This document shows positions 1-7,440 of a stretch of DNA of 12,106 bases, piece after piece. The DNA is from Candidatus Bipolaricaulota bacterium (GTDB lineage Bacteria; Bipolaricaulota; Bipolaricaulia; UBA7950; UBA9294). The first letter of the stretch is position 1. Each line of letters opens with the position of its first letter. Position numbers and translations under genes: made by a program. The notes under the pieces were generated by a model. That model was given only the letters and a program-made list of their open reading frames with translations. It made no database searches and was not told where the DNA came from. Where the stretch lies: assembly GCA_030612175.1 (NCBI GenBank), contig JAUWOJ010000027.1, positions 1 to 12,106 of the forward strand. The letters run 5' to 3'.

Positions 1-1031
1 GGGTAGATGAGGAAGGACTGGCCAATGTAAGAAGAAGGGCGAGTCGTTACGGGATTGAGTTCATTAGCGGAAGGCAGCGACACATGGGAACTACACGGGT
101 GCGGCAGATGGTCGATCTGTTCGATCGTTACCGTCTGGATAACCAAATCTCCTTTTAGCTCGATAACCAGGTAACTCGCATTGAAGTGAAGAATGATGTT
201 TTTGTCTTGCGTGGAAATGGGGATATAGAGACGCGCTATCTGATTGCGTCTCCGGGCCGTGCCGGAGCCTACTGGCTGCGAGAGGAAGCCAACAGATTAG
301 GGATCGCCACTGAATACGGGCCCATTGATGTTGGTGTGCGGGTTGAGTTTCCAGCAGAGATCTATACAGCAATTGAAGAGGTCATGTACGATGCCAAGTT
401 GCGTGTGCGCACGGCTACCCATGACGACATGGTGCGCACCTTCTGTACAAATCCACGTGGGTTTGTGGTCAAGGAAACCTACAAGGAATTTGTGCTGGTG
501 AATGGTCACGCTGAGAACGAGGGAGAGACAGAGAACACGAACTTTGCACTTCTTTCCCATGTCGATCTGACCGATCCGGTAGAGGATACCACCGAATACG
601 GCCGCGCGATCGCTAAGCTGGCAACAACCATTGGAGGAGGAAAGCCAATCATCCAACGATTGAAGGATCTGAAGAATGGTCGCCGTTCCACGCAAGAGAG
701 ATTGCAGCGGGCTACGATCGTTCCCACCCTAGTGGATGTTACCCCGGGTGATATCTCTATGGCCCTTCCTGCTCGTATTGTGGAGAATATCTTGGAAGGA
801 CTAGACCAATTGGACAATATCATCCCTGGGCTCGCGGCGGATAATACGCTGTTGTACGCTCCGGAAATAAAGTTTTATGACACACAGTACCCAGTGAATA
901 GATCGATGGAAACAAGAATCCCTGGTTTTTTTGTTGCTGGCGATGCTTCTGGGCACTGCCGAGGTATTGTATACTCTGCTGTTACCGGCTTGATTGCCGG
1001 GGAAGCAATCAGAAAACGTGAACAAGCTTAA
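1..1031 (+). pseudogene. FAD-dependent dehydrogenase (COG2509-like), 5' partial, interrupted by in-frame TAG
   Basis: This is the C-terminal two thirds of an FAD-dependent oxidoreductase of the uncharacterised dehydrogenase group COG2509. The reading frame runs from position 3, beyond the left edge, to TAA at 1029-1031. Its first 51 codons already match the family, including the segment GRQRHMGTTRVRQM that corresponds to the conserved PHxGTD-like loop. An amber codon at 156-158 then interrupts the frame, and family sequence resumes at once (LDNQVTRIEV, and later ASPGRAGAYW). The C-terminal FAD-contacting segment FVAGDASGHCRGIVYSAV, ending GLIAGEAI, is intact, so the FAD-site end looks functional. 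A GTG at 186 could only restart a headless protein. The single substitution may be a true pseudogene mutation, a sequence error, or readthrough. TAG closes uppP and the DUF2157 gene in this window, so genome-wide reassignment is unlikely. The N-terminal GxGxxG motif would lie upstream of the window. Confidence 0.75.
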
Positions 1032-1044
1032 CCCCGTTGAATAC

Positions 1045-2295
1045 ATGAACGCCCCAGATAGAGATCAACGGGCTGTTCGGGGTCGGCAATCAGCTGTCGC
1101 TCTTCCCGTAATCTCAACTCTCTTGCTTGCTGTACTGTGTTTATCCTTTGTATGGGGATGTTCACAGACTCTCTCCCTGTCTAGAAACTTCAGTCAAGCT
1201 TACAAAGACCCTTCCGGATACTGGGGCGACTCACAGATGGGGACCGATGGGTGCCCGGATCGAATAGCCACGGCTGGCTGCCTTGTGGCGGCATTCGCGA
1301 CGGTTCTTGATTACTATGATGTGAGGCTATCGATTGCGGCAGTATCGTCTTCCACAGGAATTGCGAGAACAGGGATGGATCCAGGGATCTTGAATGACTG
1401 GCTTAGGACACACGGTGGCTATGGGCCATGTTCGCAGGATCCATATGGAAATTGCTGTCTAGAGTGGACCAAGCTTCCCCGGGGAATTTCGCTTTCTTTC
1501 CATGAGAATAGAAGTGAATCCGGAATTGATGCGTCAGCTCGACAGATAATCGATGATGCCCTGCGGGCAGGATATCCGGTCATTGCTGGGGTGCATTGGG
1601 GGGCTAGCTGCCATGGGACCACCACCAGGAATGAAGATTGCCATTGGGTGGTAATCGTTGGCAAGTTCGGCCAGAGCTATGAAATCATCGATCCCTACAA
1701 CAGCGATTTAAGCCGCCAAGAAGGGATAAGGACTACTCTTTCCAGAGGCGTGTTTGGAAGCTATATCATTGATCGATATGTGGTTGTCGCTGGTTCTGCT
1801 CCGGCTAGCAGGTCAGCTGAGGTGAAGCTCGTGTCGTTTTTCAAGCCGGGGGGCTTGGTCTATGCAGGGGAAACAATACAAGGACTGGTGAAAATCGAAG
1901 GCACGCGGTCCCCTCTTCTGCTATATGCCCGCGTAACTGATCCACGGGGAAGGATGTCCTATGCTTATTACAGATCGCCAAGCGGTACTGTCCTTTCTTA
2001 TACTCAGCAGAAGCGAAGTTTGTACTTGGAGCCACGTTTGTTTACGGCTTATGAATGGGAATGGACCAGAGCGATTGTGAACGATGGACAGCTAGGAACA
2101 TGGACATGGGAACTGTGGGTGGAAGATGTCGCTCGTCCTGGCTTACGACTTGGTTACGATATTTCTGCGTACACCGTTGCAGAAGAAAGTACAGAAGCCT
2201 TCCAGCCTGCTATTTCAGTCTTACTTGCCGTAGGCATTACCGCAATGATTATTACTTTGATCTATGCATTGGGTATGGCGATCAATAGCGGGTAA
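1045..2295 (+). CDS. Membrane-anchored C39-like cysteine peptidase family protein
   Basis: This 416-aa protein has an N-terminal hydrophobic anchor or signal at about residues 16-38. A papain-like peptidase C39_2-type domain follows. Its likely catalytic residues are C79 in the segment ATAGCLVAAFATVLDYY, H200 in HWVVIVG and D216 in EIIDP; Q64 just before the cysteine could form the oxyanion hole. The arrangement (GC block, then NDWLRTHGGY, then GYPVIAGVHW, then HWVVIVG) is that of bacterial C39 family peptidases. Residues of about 240-375 have no catalytic motif and look like a beta-rich domain. A second hydrophobic helix lies near residues 385-412, which suggests anchoring at both ends with an extracytoplasmic catalytic domain. 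WGC at 37-39 is a poor lipobox. ATG 1045 is chosen, 13 nt after the dehydrogenase stop; the upstream TTG at 994 would overlap it, and neither start has a clear Shine-Dalgarno. The substrate is unknown. Confidence 0.72.
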   Translation: MNAPDRDQRAVRGRQSAVALPVISTLLLAVLCLSFVWGCSQTLSLSRNFSQAYKDPSGYWGDSQMGTDGCPDRIATAGCLVAAFATVLDYYDVRLSIAAVSSSTGIARTGMDPGILNDWLRTHGGYGPCSQDPYGNCCLEWTKLPRGISLSFHENRSESGIDASARQIIDDALRAGYPVIAGVHWGASCHGTTTRNEDCHWVVIVGKFGQSYEIIDPYNSDLSRQEGIRTTLSRGVFGSYIIDRYVVVAGSAPASRSAEVKLVSFFKPGGLVYAGETIQGLVKIEGTRSPLLLYARVTDPRGRMSYAYYRSPSGTVLSYTQQKRSLYLEPRLFTAYEWEWTRAIVNDGQLGTWTWELWVEDVARPGLRLGYDISAYTVAEESTEAFQPAISVLLAVGITAMIITLIYALGMAINSG

Positions 2296-2346
2296 GTGCC
2301 CTGTCGGCAGTGAGTAGGGAACCAATCCCGACCAGATGTGTTGTTA

Positions 2347-3126
2347 CTAGACGCATAAATAAATGATAGTAGATAATCCAATAACAAGACAGTAGATCCC
2401 GAAAATCTTGAGCTTTCCGCGACTTATCAATGCTAGAAGTCCCTTAATTGCAACTACGCCAACTGCCAACGCGGTCAATGCTCCGACTAGCAACTCGGGC
2501 CACTCACCTACAGCAACGCTTGTTGTGGTCAGCGCTTGGTAGAATTTGAGCCCTGCCCCGCCAAGGATCGCCGGGATCGAAAGTAGAAACGAGAAGCGCG
2601 CTGCTTCTTTCCCCTTTATGCCAACAATCATCCCCGTTGAGATTGTTGTCCCACTGCGCGAGATACCAGGAAGAAGGGCCGCTGCCTGGGAAATACCTAT
2701 CAGGAGAGCGTCACGAAGTCTTACTTCTTTTCGCTTGGCTTGTCTTCCCGCCCGGTCGGCGATAAGTAGGAGCCCTCCAGTTACGAGCAAGCATATACCA
2801 ACAACTAGCAGCGAGGAAAATGCTGCCTCGATCTTATCCCGCAATACGAACCCAATAACTGTAATCGGGATTGTTCCCACGATAAGACACCACATCTCGC
2901 CAAGCTCTCTTGGTTTTGTAAACAAGCCTCGGGTAAGTCGTAGGAGGTCACGGCGGAATAAAATCAGAACAGCAACTAGCGTTCCTAGATGCAGAATCGC
3001 TTCCAGAAACACGCCAGGGGGGTCAAGTCTCAAGAATCGTTCACCAATGACGAGGTGACCTGAGCTTGATACGGGAAGAAACTCTGTCACCCCCTGGATA
3101 AGCCCCATAATCAAGTAGCGGATCAT
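2347..3126 (-). CDS. uppP: Undecaprenyl-diphosphatase (BacA/UppP)
   Basis: This integral membrane enzyme dephosphorylates undecaprenyl diphosphate to the monophosphate, recycling the lipid carrier of peptidoglycan and other envelope polymers; extra copies give bacitracin resistance. The protein has 259 residues, normal for the family, and is strongly hydrophobic throughout. Both signature motifs are present: QGVTEFLPVSSSGHL at residues 11-25, with the catalytic glutamate and the serine cluster, and PGISRSGT at 153-160, with the essential arginine. The start is supported by AAAGGA four bases upstream (plus-strand 3131-3136). The gene lies 98 nt downstream of gltX on the same strand, with no U-tract terminator between them, so the two may be co-transcribed. 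It ends in TAG and converges on the C39 peptidase gene with a 51-nt gap. Confidence 0.96.
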   Translation of the reverse strand: MIRYLIMGLIQGVTEFLPVSSSGHLVIGERFLRLDPPGVFLEAILHLGTLVAVLILFRRDLLRLTRGLFTKPRELGEMWCLIVGTIPITVIGFVLRDKIEAAFSSLLVVGICLLVTGGLLLIADRAGRQAKRKEVRLRDALLIGISQAAALLPGISRSGTTISTGMIVGIKGKEAARFSFLLSIPAILGGAGLKFYQALTTTSVAVGEWPELLVGALTALAVGVVAIKGLLALISRGKLKIFGIYCLVIGLSTIIYLCV

Positions 3127-3224
3127 GATTTCCTTTGCACGAGCAGTGACGGAACTGCAAGGTCAGTGCATAAACGTTACCATGCGCGCAAACTGCCGCG
3201 CGGGAGAGCAGTGCCCCGGTTGCC

Positions 3225-4499
3225 TCAAAGAATCTCCTCTAAGCGAGACTTAACACAATCGTGCCCAATTACCGACATCATATCGAATAGACCTGGACCA
3301 ACGCCAGTACCAGTTATTGCCATCCTGCAATCATGAGCGACGTCTCTCAACCCCACCCCCTTTTCCTTTAGGGTGGTGCGCACTGCTTGCTGCACATTCT
3401 CCGGTGTGAATTCCTGAATCGTACTCAATGCGCCTATTACGGCTTGTAGGACCTCTTTCTTCTGTTGGCTAACAACTACGTCTTCCTCTTTTCTTAGCGG
3501 AACAGGGAACAGAACTCTCATGCTGCTTGCCAGATCGGCGAAAGTCTTGGAGCGGTCACGAAGAAGCTTTGCTCCGGTGAGCAGCCTGTCTTGGCCTGCC
3601 TGATCCCACATCGCTTCTGTTATTAGGTTGTCTTTTAGGGCAAATGGTTTTACTAGCTCGACGATCCTGGCTAGATCGGCCGCCTTCATGTGCTGTTGAT
3701 TGATCCAGTGTAGCTTTACTTCGTCAAACATTGCCGCTGAGCTACCCACGCCTTGTAACGTGAATAGCTCGACCAGCTGATCGCCAGTGAACACCTCTTG
3801 ATCTCCATGGGACCAACCGAGGCGGGCCAAGAAATTCACCATTGCCTCGGGTAGAAAACCGCGGCGGCGATATTCGAGAACAGAGGTTACGCCATGCCGC
3901 TTGGAAAGACGTGTACGATCCGGTCCGAGAATCATCGGCAAGTGAGCAAACTGGGGGAGCGGCTTTTCGAGTGCCTGATAGAGGAGAATCTGTCTCGGAG
4001 TGTTAGTAGTGTGATCGTCCCCGCGAATAACATGGGTTATTCTCATATCGGCGTCATCTACAACAACCACAAAATTGTACACAAAGCTTCCATCGGAACG
4101 ACGGATGACAAAGTCCTTCAACTGTTCGTGCCGAAAGGTTATGTCTCCCAGCAGAGCATCATGAACGGTTAGCTCTCCCTGCTCAGGAACACGAAACCAC
4201 CACGCGCCATCGTGTTCGTAGGCCAACTTGCGGTCCATGAGTTGGAGGGCTGCTTGCTGATGTCTCTTGCTGTGCTCGGTCTGGCGGTAGTATTCATCCC
4301 AGCTGATGCCAAGCCATTGCATTGCTTCGATGATGTGTTCGATCGATGCTTCGGTTGAACGTTCCTGGTCGGTGTCCTCGATTCGCAAAACGAATGTTCC
4401 CTTGTTGTGCCTGGCAAAAAGCCAATTGAATAACGCGGTCCTTGCCCCGCCAACATGTAGGTAGCCAGTTGGGCTGGGGGCGAATCTCACTCTGATCAT
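3225..4499 (-). CDS. gltX: Glutamyl-tRNA synthetase, short form
   Basis: This class I aminoacyl-tRNA synthetase charges tRNA-Glu, and possibly tRNA-Gln if the organism uses the transamidation route. The HIGH-type motif is HVGG at residues 15-18 within APSPTGYLHVGGARTALFNW. The KMSKS-type loop is LSKRHG at 198-203. Other family blocks are FVLRIEDTD (36-44), YNFVVVVDDADM (141-152), HVIRGDDHTTNTPRQ (156-170) and GWSHGD. The C-terminal anticodon-binding domain ends in typical fashion (MAITGTGVGPGLFDMM). The 424-residue length is well below the usual 465-500. The loss is localised: after KLAYEHDG (91-98) the sequence passes almost directly to WFRVP (101-105), where typical enzymes carry about 45 more residues, including any Zn-ligand cysteines. 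The frame is continuous there, so this is an in-frame deletion or a natural short form. AGGTGA lies seven bases before the ATG (plus-strand 4507-4512). Confidence 0.95.
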   Translation of the reverse strand: MIRVRFAPSPTGYLHVGGARTALFNWLFARHNKGTFVLRIEDTDQERSTEASIEHIIEAMQWLGISWDEYYRQTEHSKRHQQAALQLMDRKLAYEHDGAWWFRVPEQGELTVHDALLGDITFRHEQLKDFVIRRSDGSFVYNFVVVVDDADMRITHVIRGDDHTTNTPRQILLYQALEKPLPQFAHLPMILGPDRTRLSKRHGVTSVLEYRRRGFLPEAMVNFLARLGWSHGDQEVFTGDQLVELFTLQGVGSSAAMFDEVKLHWINQQHMKAADLARIVELVKPFALKDNLITEAMWDQAGQDRLLTGAKLLRDRSKTFADLASSMRVLFPVPLRKEEDVVVSQQKKEVLQAVIGALSTIQEFTPENVQQAVRTTLKEKGVGLRDVAHDCRMAITGTGVGPGLFDMMSVIGHDCVKSRLEEIL

Positions 4500-4635
4500 C
4501 CTTGGTTCACCTGCTTTTGTCGTTTCAGATATCTTACCGTGTCTTTCGATCGTTTCCTAAGAGAATGGCCGGAAGACAGTAACCGGTAATGGGCAAAAAG
4601 GCAGGAGTAAGGAGTAAGACAGGCAATGTGAGCCC

Positions 4636-4664
4636 TTGACTTGGCGCTTCTTAGCTCCTAGACT
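4636..4664 (+). promoter_or_regulatory. Sigma70-type promoter for the DUF2157 gene
   Basis: TTGACT (4636-4641) and TAGACT (4659-4664) are separated by exactly 17 bp, which predicts transcription starting near 4671, about 54 nt before the ATG at 4725. A second -10-like box, TATAAG at 4667-4672, lies just downstream and may be an alternative. It coincides with the left arm of an inverted repeat listed separately. The call is from sequence only. Confidence 0.55.
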
Positions 4665-4665
4665 G

Positions 4666-4712
4666 GTATAAGATATCCACCACATGTCCCGGTGACTAAC
4701 CGGATCTTATAC
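4666..4712 (+). promoter_or_regulatory. Perfect 9-bp inverted repeat enclosing a 5-bp hairpin, upstream of the DUF2157 gene
   Basis: GTATAAGAT (4666-4674) and ATCTTATAC (4704-4712) are perfect reverse complements. Directly inside the right arm is a smaller hairpin: CCGGT (4689-4693), loop GACTA, ACCGG (4699-4703). The left arm overlaps the predicted transcription start. The full-length arm would therefore not be present in the RNA, and a DNA operator is more plausible than an RNA stem. The right arm abuts the Shine-Dalgarno AAAGGAGG (4713-4720). No regulator gene is visible in the window. Confidence 0.4.
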
Positions 4713-4724
4713 AAAGGAGGGTAA

Positions 4725-5756
4725 ATGGTCGTGGAGAAATTCCTGCTAAAGAGAATAGAGGAGTGGGTACACAAGGGGCTAATCTCTCTCGAACAAGCAG
4801 ACTCGCTCAGGCGAAACGAAACAGAATCTGAGAATATCCCCCGAGCTCACCGCGTGAAAACGGATGAAATTCTTGTCTATCTGGGCAGCCTGATCATCTT
4901 TCTGGCGACAGCCTTCTTGCTGGGTCTGAACTGGGAACCATTGGGGAGCACGGCTAGGATACTCTTGGTGGCGGTTCCTACAGTTTGCATGCTTGCGTTG
5001 GGTGGATGGTTGCGTGGTTCAACAAGTGCACGGCTGCAAAGAGGAGCACAAGCCTTGTGGCTGGGGGGCTGTCTAGTGAGTGGGGTTGCTTTCGGTGTAA
5101 TCGTGTATGAACTAGCTCTCATCGATTGCTCCAAGCTTCGCGAAGTGGGACCGAGCCATCTGCTGTTCGTAATAAGCTGTCTATGGGCAACCGGCCTAGC
5201 TGGGGCTGCCCTTATCTTACTCAGTACAGTAACTCAGAGTATCGTCTTCCATCTGTGTGGTAGTGCCACATTGCTTACATTCGTCGGGTGGATGGGCTAC
5301 CAGCTCGTGTCTTTCTCCTCCTTCTATAAGAATCTGGTGCTTCTTGCGCTTGGCCTGGCAGTTGCGGGGTTATGGCTGGCACTCTCAGAATGGCTACTAT
5401 CAAGGGAAAGGAAGGATTTGATACGGGTATCTCGCATCTTCGGAGCCCTGACCGCGTTGGGATTTGCCCTGGTTCTAGCTATGCGAGAATATGGGCAGCT
5501 GTGGCAGGAAATAGTGATGGCCAGCATAGCGTTCTTGGCCGATCTTTCCTTTACTATCGCCAGTGTGAGGCGGCAGTCGCAAACATTCTTGTACGGTGGC
5601 GCGGCCGGCCTTCTTGTTCTGATAACCTATCTTACTGTCGAGCATTCTACGGGTAGAATTGCAATGCCCATTGCCCTTCTGATTATCGGGGCACTGCTTA
5701 TCGGGTTGGGGTTGGGAACGAAGCATCTGATGAAACGTGTACGTAAGTCTAGATAG
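4725..5756 (+). CDS. DUF2157-like polytopic membrane protein
   Basis: This 343-aa protein has a cytoplasmic helical head of about 45 residues (LLKRIEEWVHKGLISLEQADSL) typical of DUF2157 proteins. About ten hydrophobic segments follow, near residues 47-67, 74-95, 107-130, 145-168, 172-192, 202-222, 236-254, 262-282, 289-306 and 312-333, with a basic tail (KHLMKRVRKSR). The family's function is not known; it is regarded as an inner-membrane protein and I infer no activity. The start is well supported by AAAGGAGG (4713-4720) four bases before the ATG and by a promoter upstream. The gene is divergent from gltX with a 225-nt shared regulatory region. It ends in TAG and has no close downstream partner. 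Confidence 0.7.
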   Translation: MVVEKFLLKRIEEWVHKGLISLEQADSLRRNETESENIPRAHRVKTDEILVYLGSLIIFLATAFLLGLNWEPLGSTARILLVAVPTVCMLALGGWLRGSTSARLQRGAQALWLGGCLVSGVAFGVIVYELALIDCSKLREVGPSHLLFVISCLWATGLAGAALILLSTVTQSIVFHLCGSATLLTFVGWMGYQLVSFSSFYKNLVLLALGLAVAGLWLALSEWLLSRERKDLIRVSRIFGALTALGFALVLAMREYGQLWQEIVMASIAFLADLSFTIASVRRQSQTFLYGGAAGLLVLITYLTVEHSTGRIAMPIALLIIGALLIGLGLGTKHLMKRVRKSR

Positions 5757-5963
5757 CAAAGACGAGAAGGCTCTCCGCCGTCCGAGATCACTGCTTGATT
5801 CTTGAAATGGCGAAATCCCTACTGTCAACTCAGTTCACCATCCAAGAGCTGTAGTTTCCCCACTCATGACTGGTAAACCGAAAGATGGTTTATGTCCCCA
5901 TAATCACTCGCGCCAAAGACAATACCTGCCCTGTGTCGGTTAGTGCGGCAGATATGGTGTAAG
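5757..5963. other. Intergenic region with a small hairpin
   Basis: These 207 nt separate the DUF2157 and DUF2953 genes and hold no convincing gene. A short inverted repeat, TAAACC (5874-5879), loop GAAAGAT, GGTTTA (5887-5892), could be an operator half-site pair or a weak hairpin. No T-tract follows it, so it is not an intrinsic terminator. I found no well-spaced -35/-10 pair for the DUF2953 gene. Confidence 0.3.
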
Positions 5964-6575
5964 ATGACAGAGATGATCGCGGGAGTTGTTCTAGGAAGTC
6001 TGTTCTTGTTGCTCGTTCTGGCTCTATACCAGCGCGTGTGGATCAAGTTTGTTTGGGCCCCTGATGGCCGGTCAATAGAGGTGCGCTACCTGCTCCTGCG
6101 CCTCCGCGGGCCAAGGAGACACCGAAAGAGGGAGAAGAAACAGAAGAGACGTAAGACGAGCGTTCTACGGTGGGTTAGATTACTGCCAGAACTACTCCAT
6201 GCCCTTGGCAAGGGCCTCGGTTTCCTCAACAGACACAGCCAGCTTCGGCATCTTCGGCTTGAGGGGACCATTGGAACTGAGGACCCTGCCAGTACAGGCA
6301 TCCTCTGGGGCTCCATTGAGGCATTCTGTGGACTGCTACGATTGTCGGTTCCAGGGTTCGAGCTTGCCATTGCACCTGATTTTGTTGAACAGCGTGTCTC
6401 GCTCACCCTCGACGCGAAGATTGTAGTGCGCATGGCGGTCATTTTGACTACAATCATTATTGTCCTTTGGCATATGCCGAAACGCAGGCTTTGGAGCCTG
6501 CTGCGGGACCAAAGGCGCAAAACAAAGAAGAGTACCTCGCCCTATGCGAGGTCAAAGGAGGCGAAGGTTGCATGA
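5964..6575 (+). CDS. DUF2953 family membrane-anchored protein
   Basis: From ATG 5964 this is a 203-aa protein. It has an N-terminal transmembrane helix (about residues 4-22, IAGVVLGSLFLLLVLALY), then a very basic stretch rich in R and K (about 45-65). Next comes the segment LEGTIGTEDPASTGILWGSI, typical of DUF2953, where an 'iGTxDaaxTg' block is conserved. A second hydrophobic helix lies near 158-172, before a basic C-terminus. In Bacillus the equivalent gene is ytfI, next to ytfJ. The same arrangement is seen here: TGA at 6573-6575 overlaps the ATG of the GerW-family gene as ATGA, so the two are probably translationally coupled and functionally linked. The start is uncertain: GTG 5943, ATG 5964 and ATG 5973 are all possible and none has a good Shine-Dalgarno. 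Confidence 0.72.
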   Translation: MTEMIAGVVLGSLFLLLVLALYQRVWIKFVWAPDGRSIEVRYLLLRLRGPRRHRKREKKQKRRKTSVLRWVRLLPELLHALGKGLGFLNRHSQLRHLRLEGTIGTEDPASTGILWGSIEAFCGLLRLSVPGFELAIAPDFVEQRVSLTLDAKIVVRMAVILTTIIIVLWHMPKRRLWSLLRDQRRKTKKSTSPYARSKEAKVA

Positions 6576-6952
6576 TTGTCCAGGATGTGCTTAGGCAGCT
6601 CGCGGAGGACATGAAACAGTTTGCCAAGACGGAGACGATCTTTGGTGAACCGATTGAAATTCAAGGAAACACTGTCATCCCCGTGTGTAAGATGTCGATC
6701 GGCTACGGCGGAGGTGGTGGTGAAGCCGAAGGCACCGATGAGAAAAAGAGGGGTGGAAAGGGTGCTGGCGCAGGGGCCGGGGCCGGCGTAAAGATCGAGC
6801 CAGCCGCGCTGATTATCGCCAAAGAAGGTGAAGTCTCGGTAGTAGGGATTCGAGCCAAAGGATCCAAATTGGAAGCCCTACTGGAGATGATTCCAGAGGC
6901 GATTGAAAAACTGAAAGCGAAAAAGACAAAGACAAAGGAAGGAGAAGAGTAA
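6572..6952 (+). CDS. GerW/YtfJ family (spore_YtfJ) protein
   Basis: From ATG 6572 this is a 126-aa soluble protein. Order of features: an N-terminal helix (IVQDVLRQLAEDMKQF), the conserved segment TIFGEPIEIQGNTVIPVCKMSIGYG, a glycine-rich linker with an (AG)n run near residues 60-72, the second conserved segment KIEPAALIIAKEGEVSVVGI, and a lysine/glutamate-rich coiled tail. This is the layout of the GerW (YtfJ) family. The Bacillus member is a spore protein needed for some germination responses, but homologues occur in bacteria that do not sporulate, so its presence does not prove sporulation. The start is fixed by AAAGGAGG at 6554-6561, ten bases upstream, and by the ATGA overlap with the DUF2953 gene; an in-frame extension from 6467 would be a shadow of that gene. 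Confidence 0.88.
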   Translation: MIVQDVLRQLAEDMKQFAKTETIFGEPIEIQGNTVIPVCKMSIGYGGGGGEAEGTDEKKRGGKGAGAGAGAGVKIEPAALIIAKEGEVSVVGIRAKGSKLEALLEMIPEAIEKLKAKKTKTKEGEE

Positions 6953-6963
6953 AGCAATAGCTA

Positions 6964-7062
6964 AATAGTTGAATGGTTAGGTGGTTGAGTGGGAAAGGCA
7001 GAGGCCAGTTGAGTGGAGAAAGGCCAGCTGAATAGTTGAATAGTTAAGTAGTTTAGTGGGAA
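6964..7062 (+). repeat. Pair of 32-nt imperfect direct repeats built from TAGTTGA-like units
   Basis: Positions 6964-6995 and 7031-7062 match at 28 of 32 positions; three of the four differences are G/A. Each copy consists of short units of the form TAGTTGAA, TGGTTAGG, TGGTTGAG, ending GTGGGAA. Between them GAGGCCAGTTGAGTGG and AGGCCAGCTGAATAG repeat a related core. It looks like a decayed minisatellite. It lies just after the GerW-family gene and encodes nothing recognisable. Confidence 0.6.
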
Positions 7063-7274
7063 GAAGAGTTTGTAGAGTTCAGCGAGCAAACGGGGATAGG
7101 CAAACTCTTCTCTCATGTCTAGCCCAGTCAAAAAGGGGCAACCGCGTCTTGGGAGCCAGGAAAAGCCAAGTGTATTCTTATGGACAACTTTCGAACTGGT
7201 ACCCCTTAGTAGACAACTTTGGAACTTCTGAGTGGCCGAAGCGTGAGATGTTAGAGGCGCTCTACACGCGATGA
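7056..7274 (+). CDS. Possible small protein ending in a PLVDNFGTSEWP motif (uncertain)
   Basis: A GTG-started 72-codon frame ends with PLVDNFGTSEWPKREMLEALYTR and stops at TGA 7272-7274. I list it because a second open frame 2.3 kb away (9494-9652) carries PLVDNFGTFEWPRASDLEGL in translation. The two differ mainly at synonymous sites, and similarity continues as LE[A/G]L beyond the region of nucleotide identity. That is what a conserved peptide would show. Against it: there is no Shine-Dalgarno, the N-terminal part resembles nothing, and this DNA also lies within a repeat family that includes a copy with a stop codon. A fragment or a chance frame in an intergenic repeat remains possible. Confidence 0.22.
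   Translation: MGRRVCRVQRANGDRQTLLSCLAQSKRGNRVLGARKSQVYSYGQLSNWYPLVDNFGTSEWPKREMLEALYTR
7201..7237 (+). repeat. 37-nt dispersed repeat, copy 1
   Basis: This copy matches 9540-9576 at 32 of 37 positions in direct orientation, all five differences being transitions. A shorter related copy is at 9650-9680. A partial copy (GACAACTTTCGAACT) directly precedes it at 7183-7197. The core is GACAACTTTGGAACTT followed by TGAGTGGCC. Together with the 9540 copy it brackets the truncated secreted-protein gene and the saccharopine dehydrogenase-family gene. Confidence 0.7.
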
Positions 7275-7440
7275 GCAAACGGTCTGCAGCAAGTGCGAAA
7301 TAGGACACCGGAGCTGGAATTCAGGAAATGTAGAGTAGCCACGTAAAAAGCCCTCTGCGCGGTCGAGGTAATTCTACAGGCAAGCCAAGTAAGGTAAGGT
7401 TGAGCAGACCTATTATATATGGGAAGGGACATCACTATTG

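Noticed and set aside
156..158. Genome-wide TAG reassignment (for example pyrrolysine use)
   Set aside because: TAG ends uppP and the DUF2157 gene at the expected protein lengths, and no pyl gene is in the window. Only a local event is plausible.
994..1044. TTG start extending the C39 peptidase upstream by 17 codons
   Set aside because: It would overlap the dehydrogenase and adds a non-conserved stretch ahead of the hydrophobic anchor; ATG 1045 is simpler.
2303..2332. Bidirectional terminator between the C39 and uppP genes
   Set aside because: GTCGG/CCGAC and GGGA/TCCC can pair, but they compete, are short, and have no T-tract on either strand.
2546..3058. 170-codon open frame antisense to uppP
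   Set aside because: It is a low-complexity, Ser/Pro/Arg/Ile-rich shadow of the clearly real uppP frame, with no ribosome site and no family resemblance.
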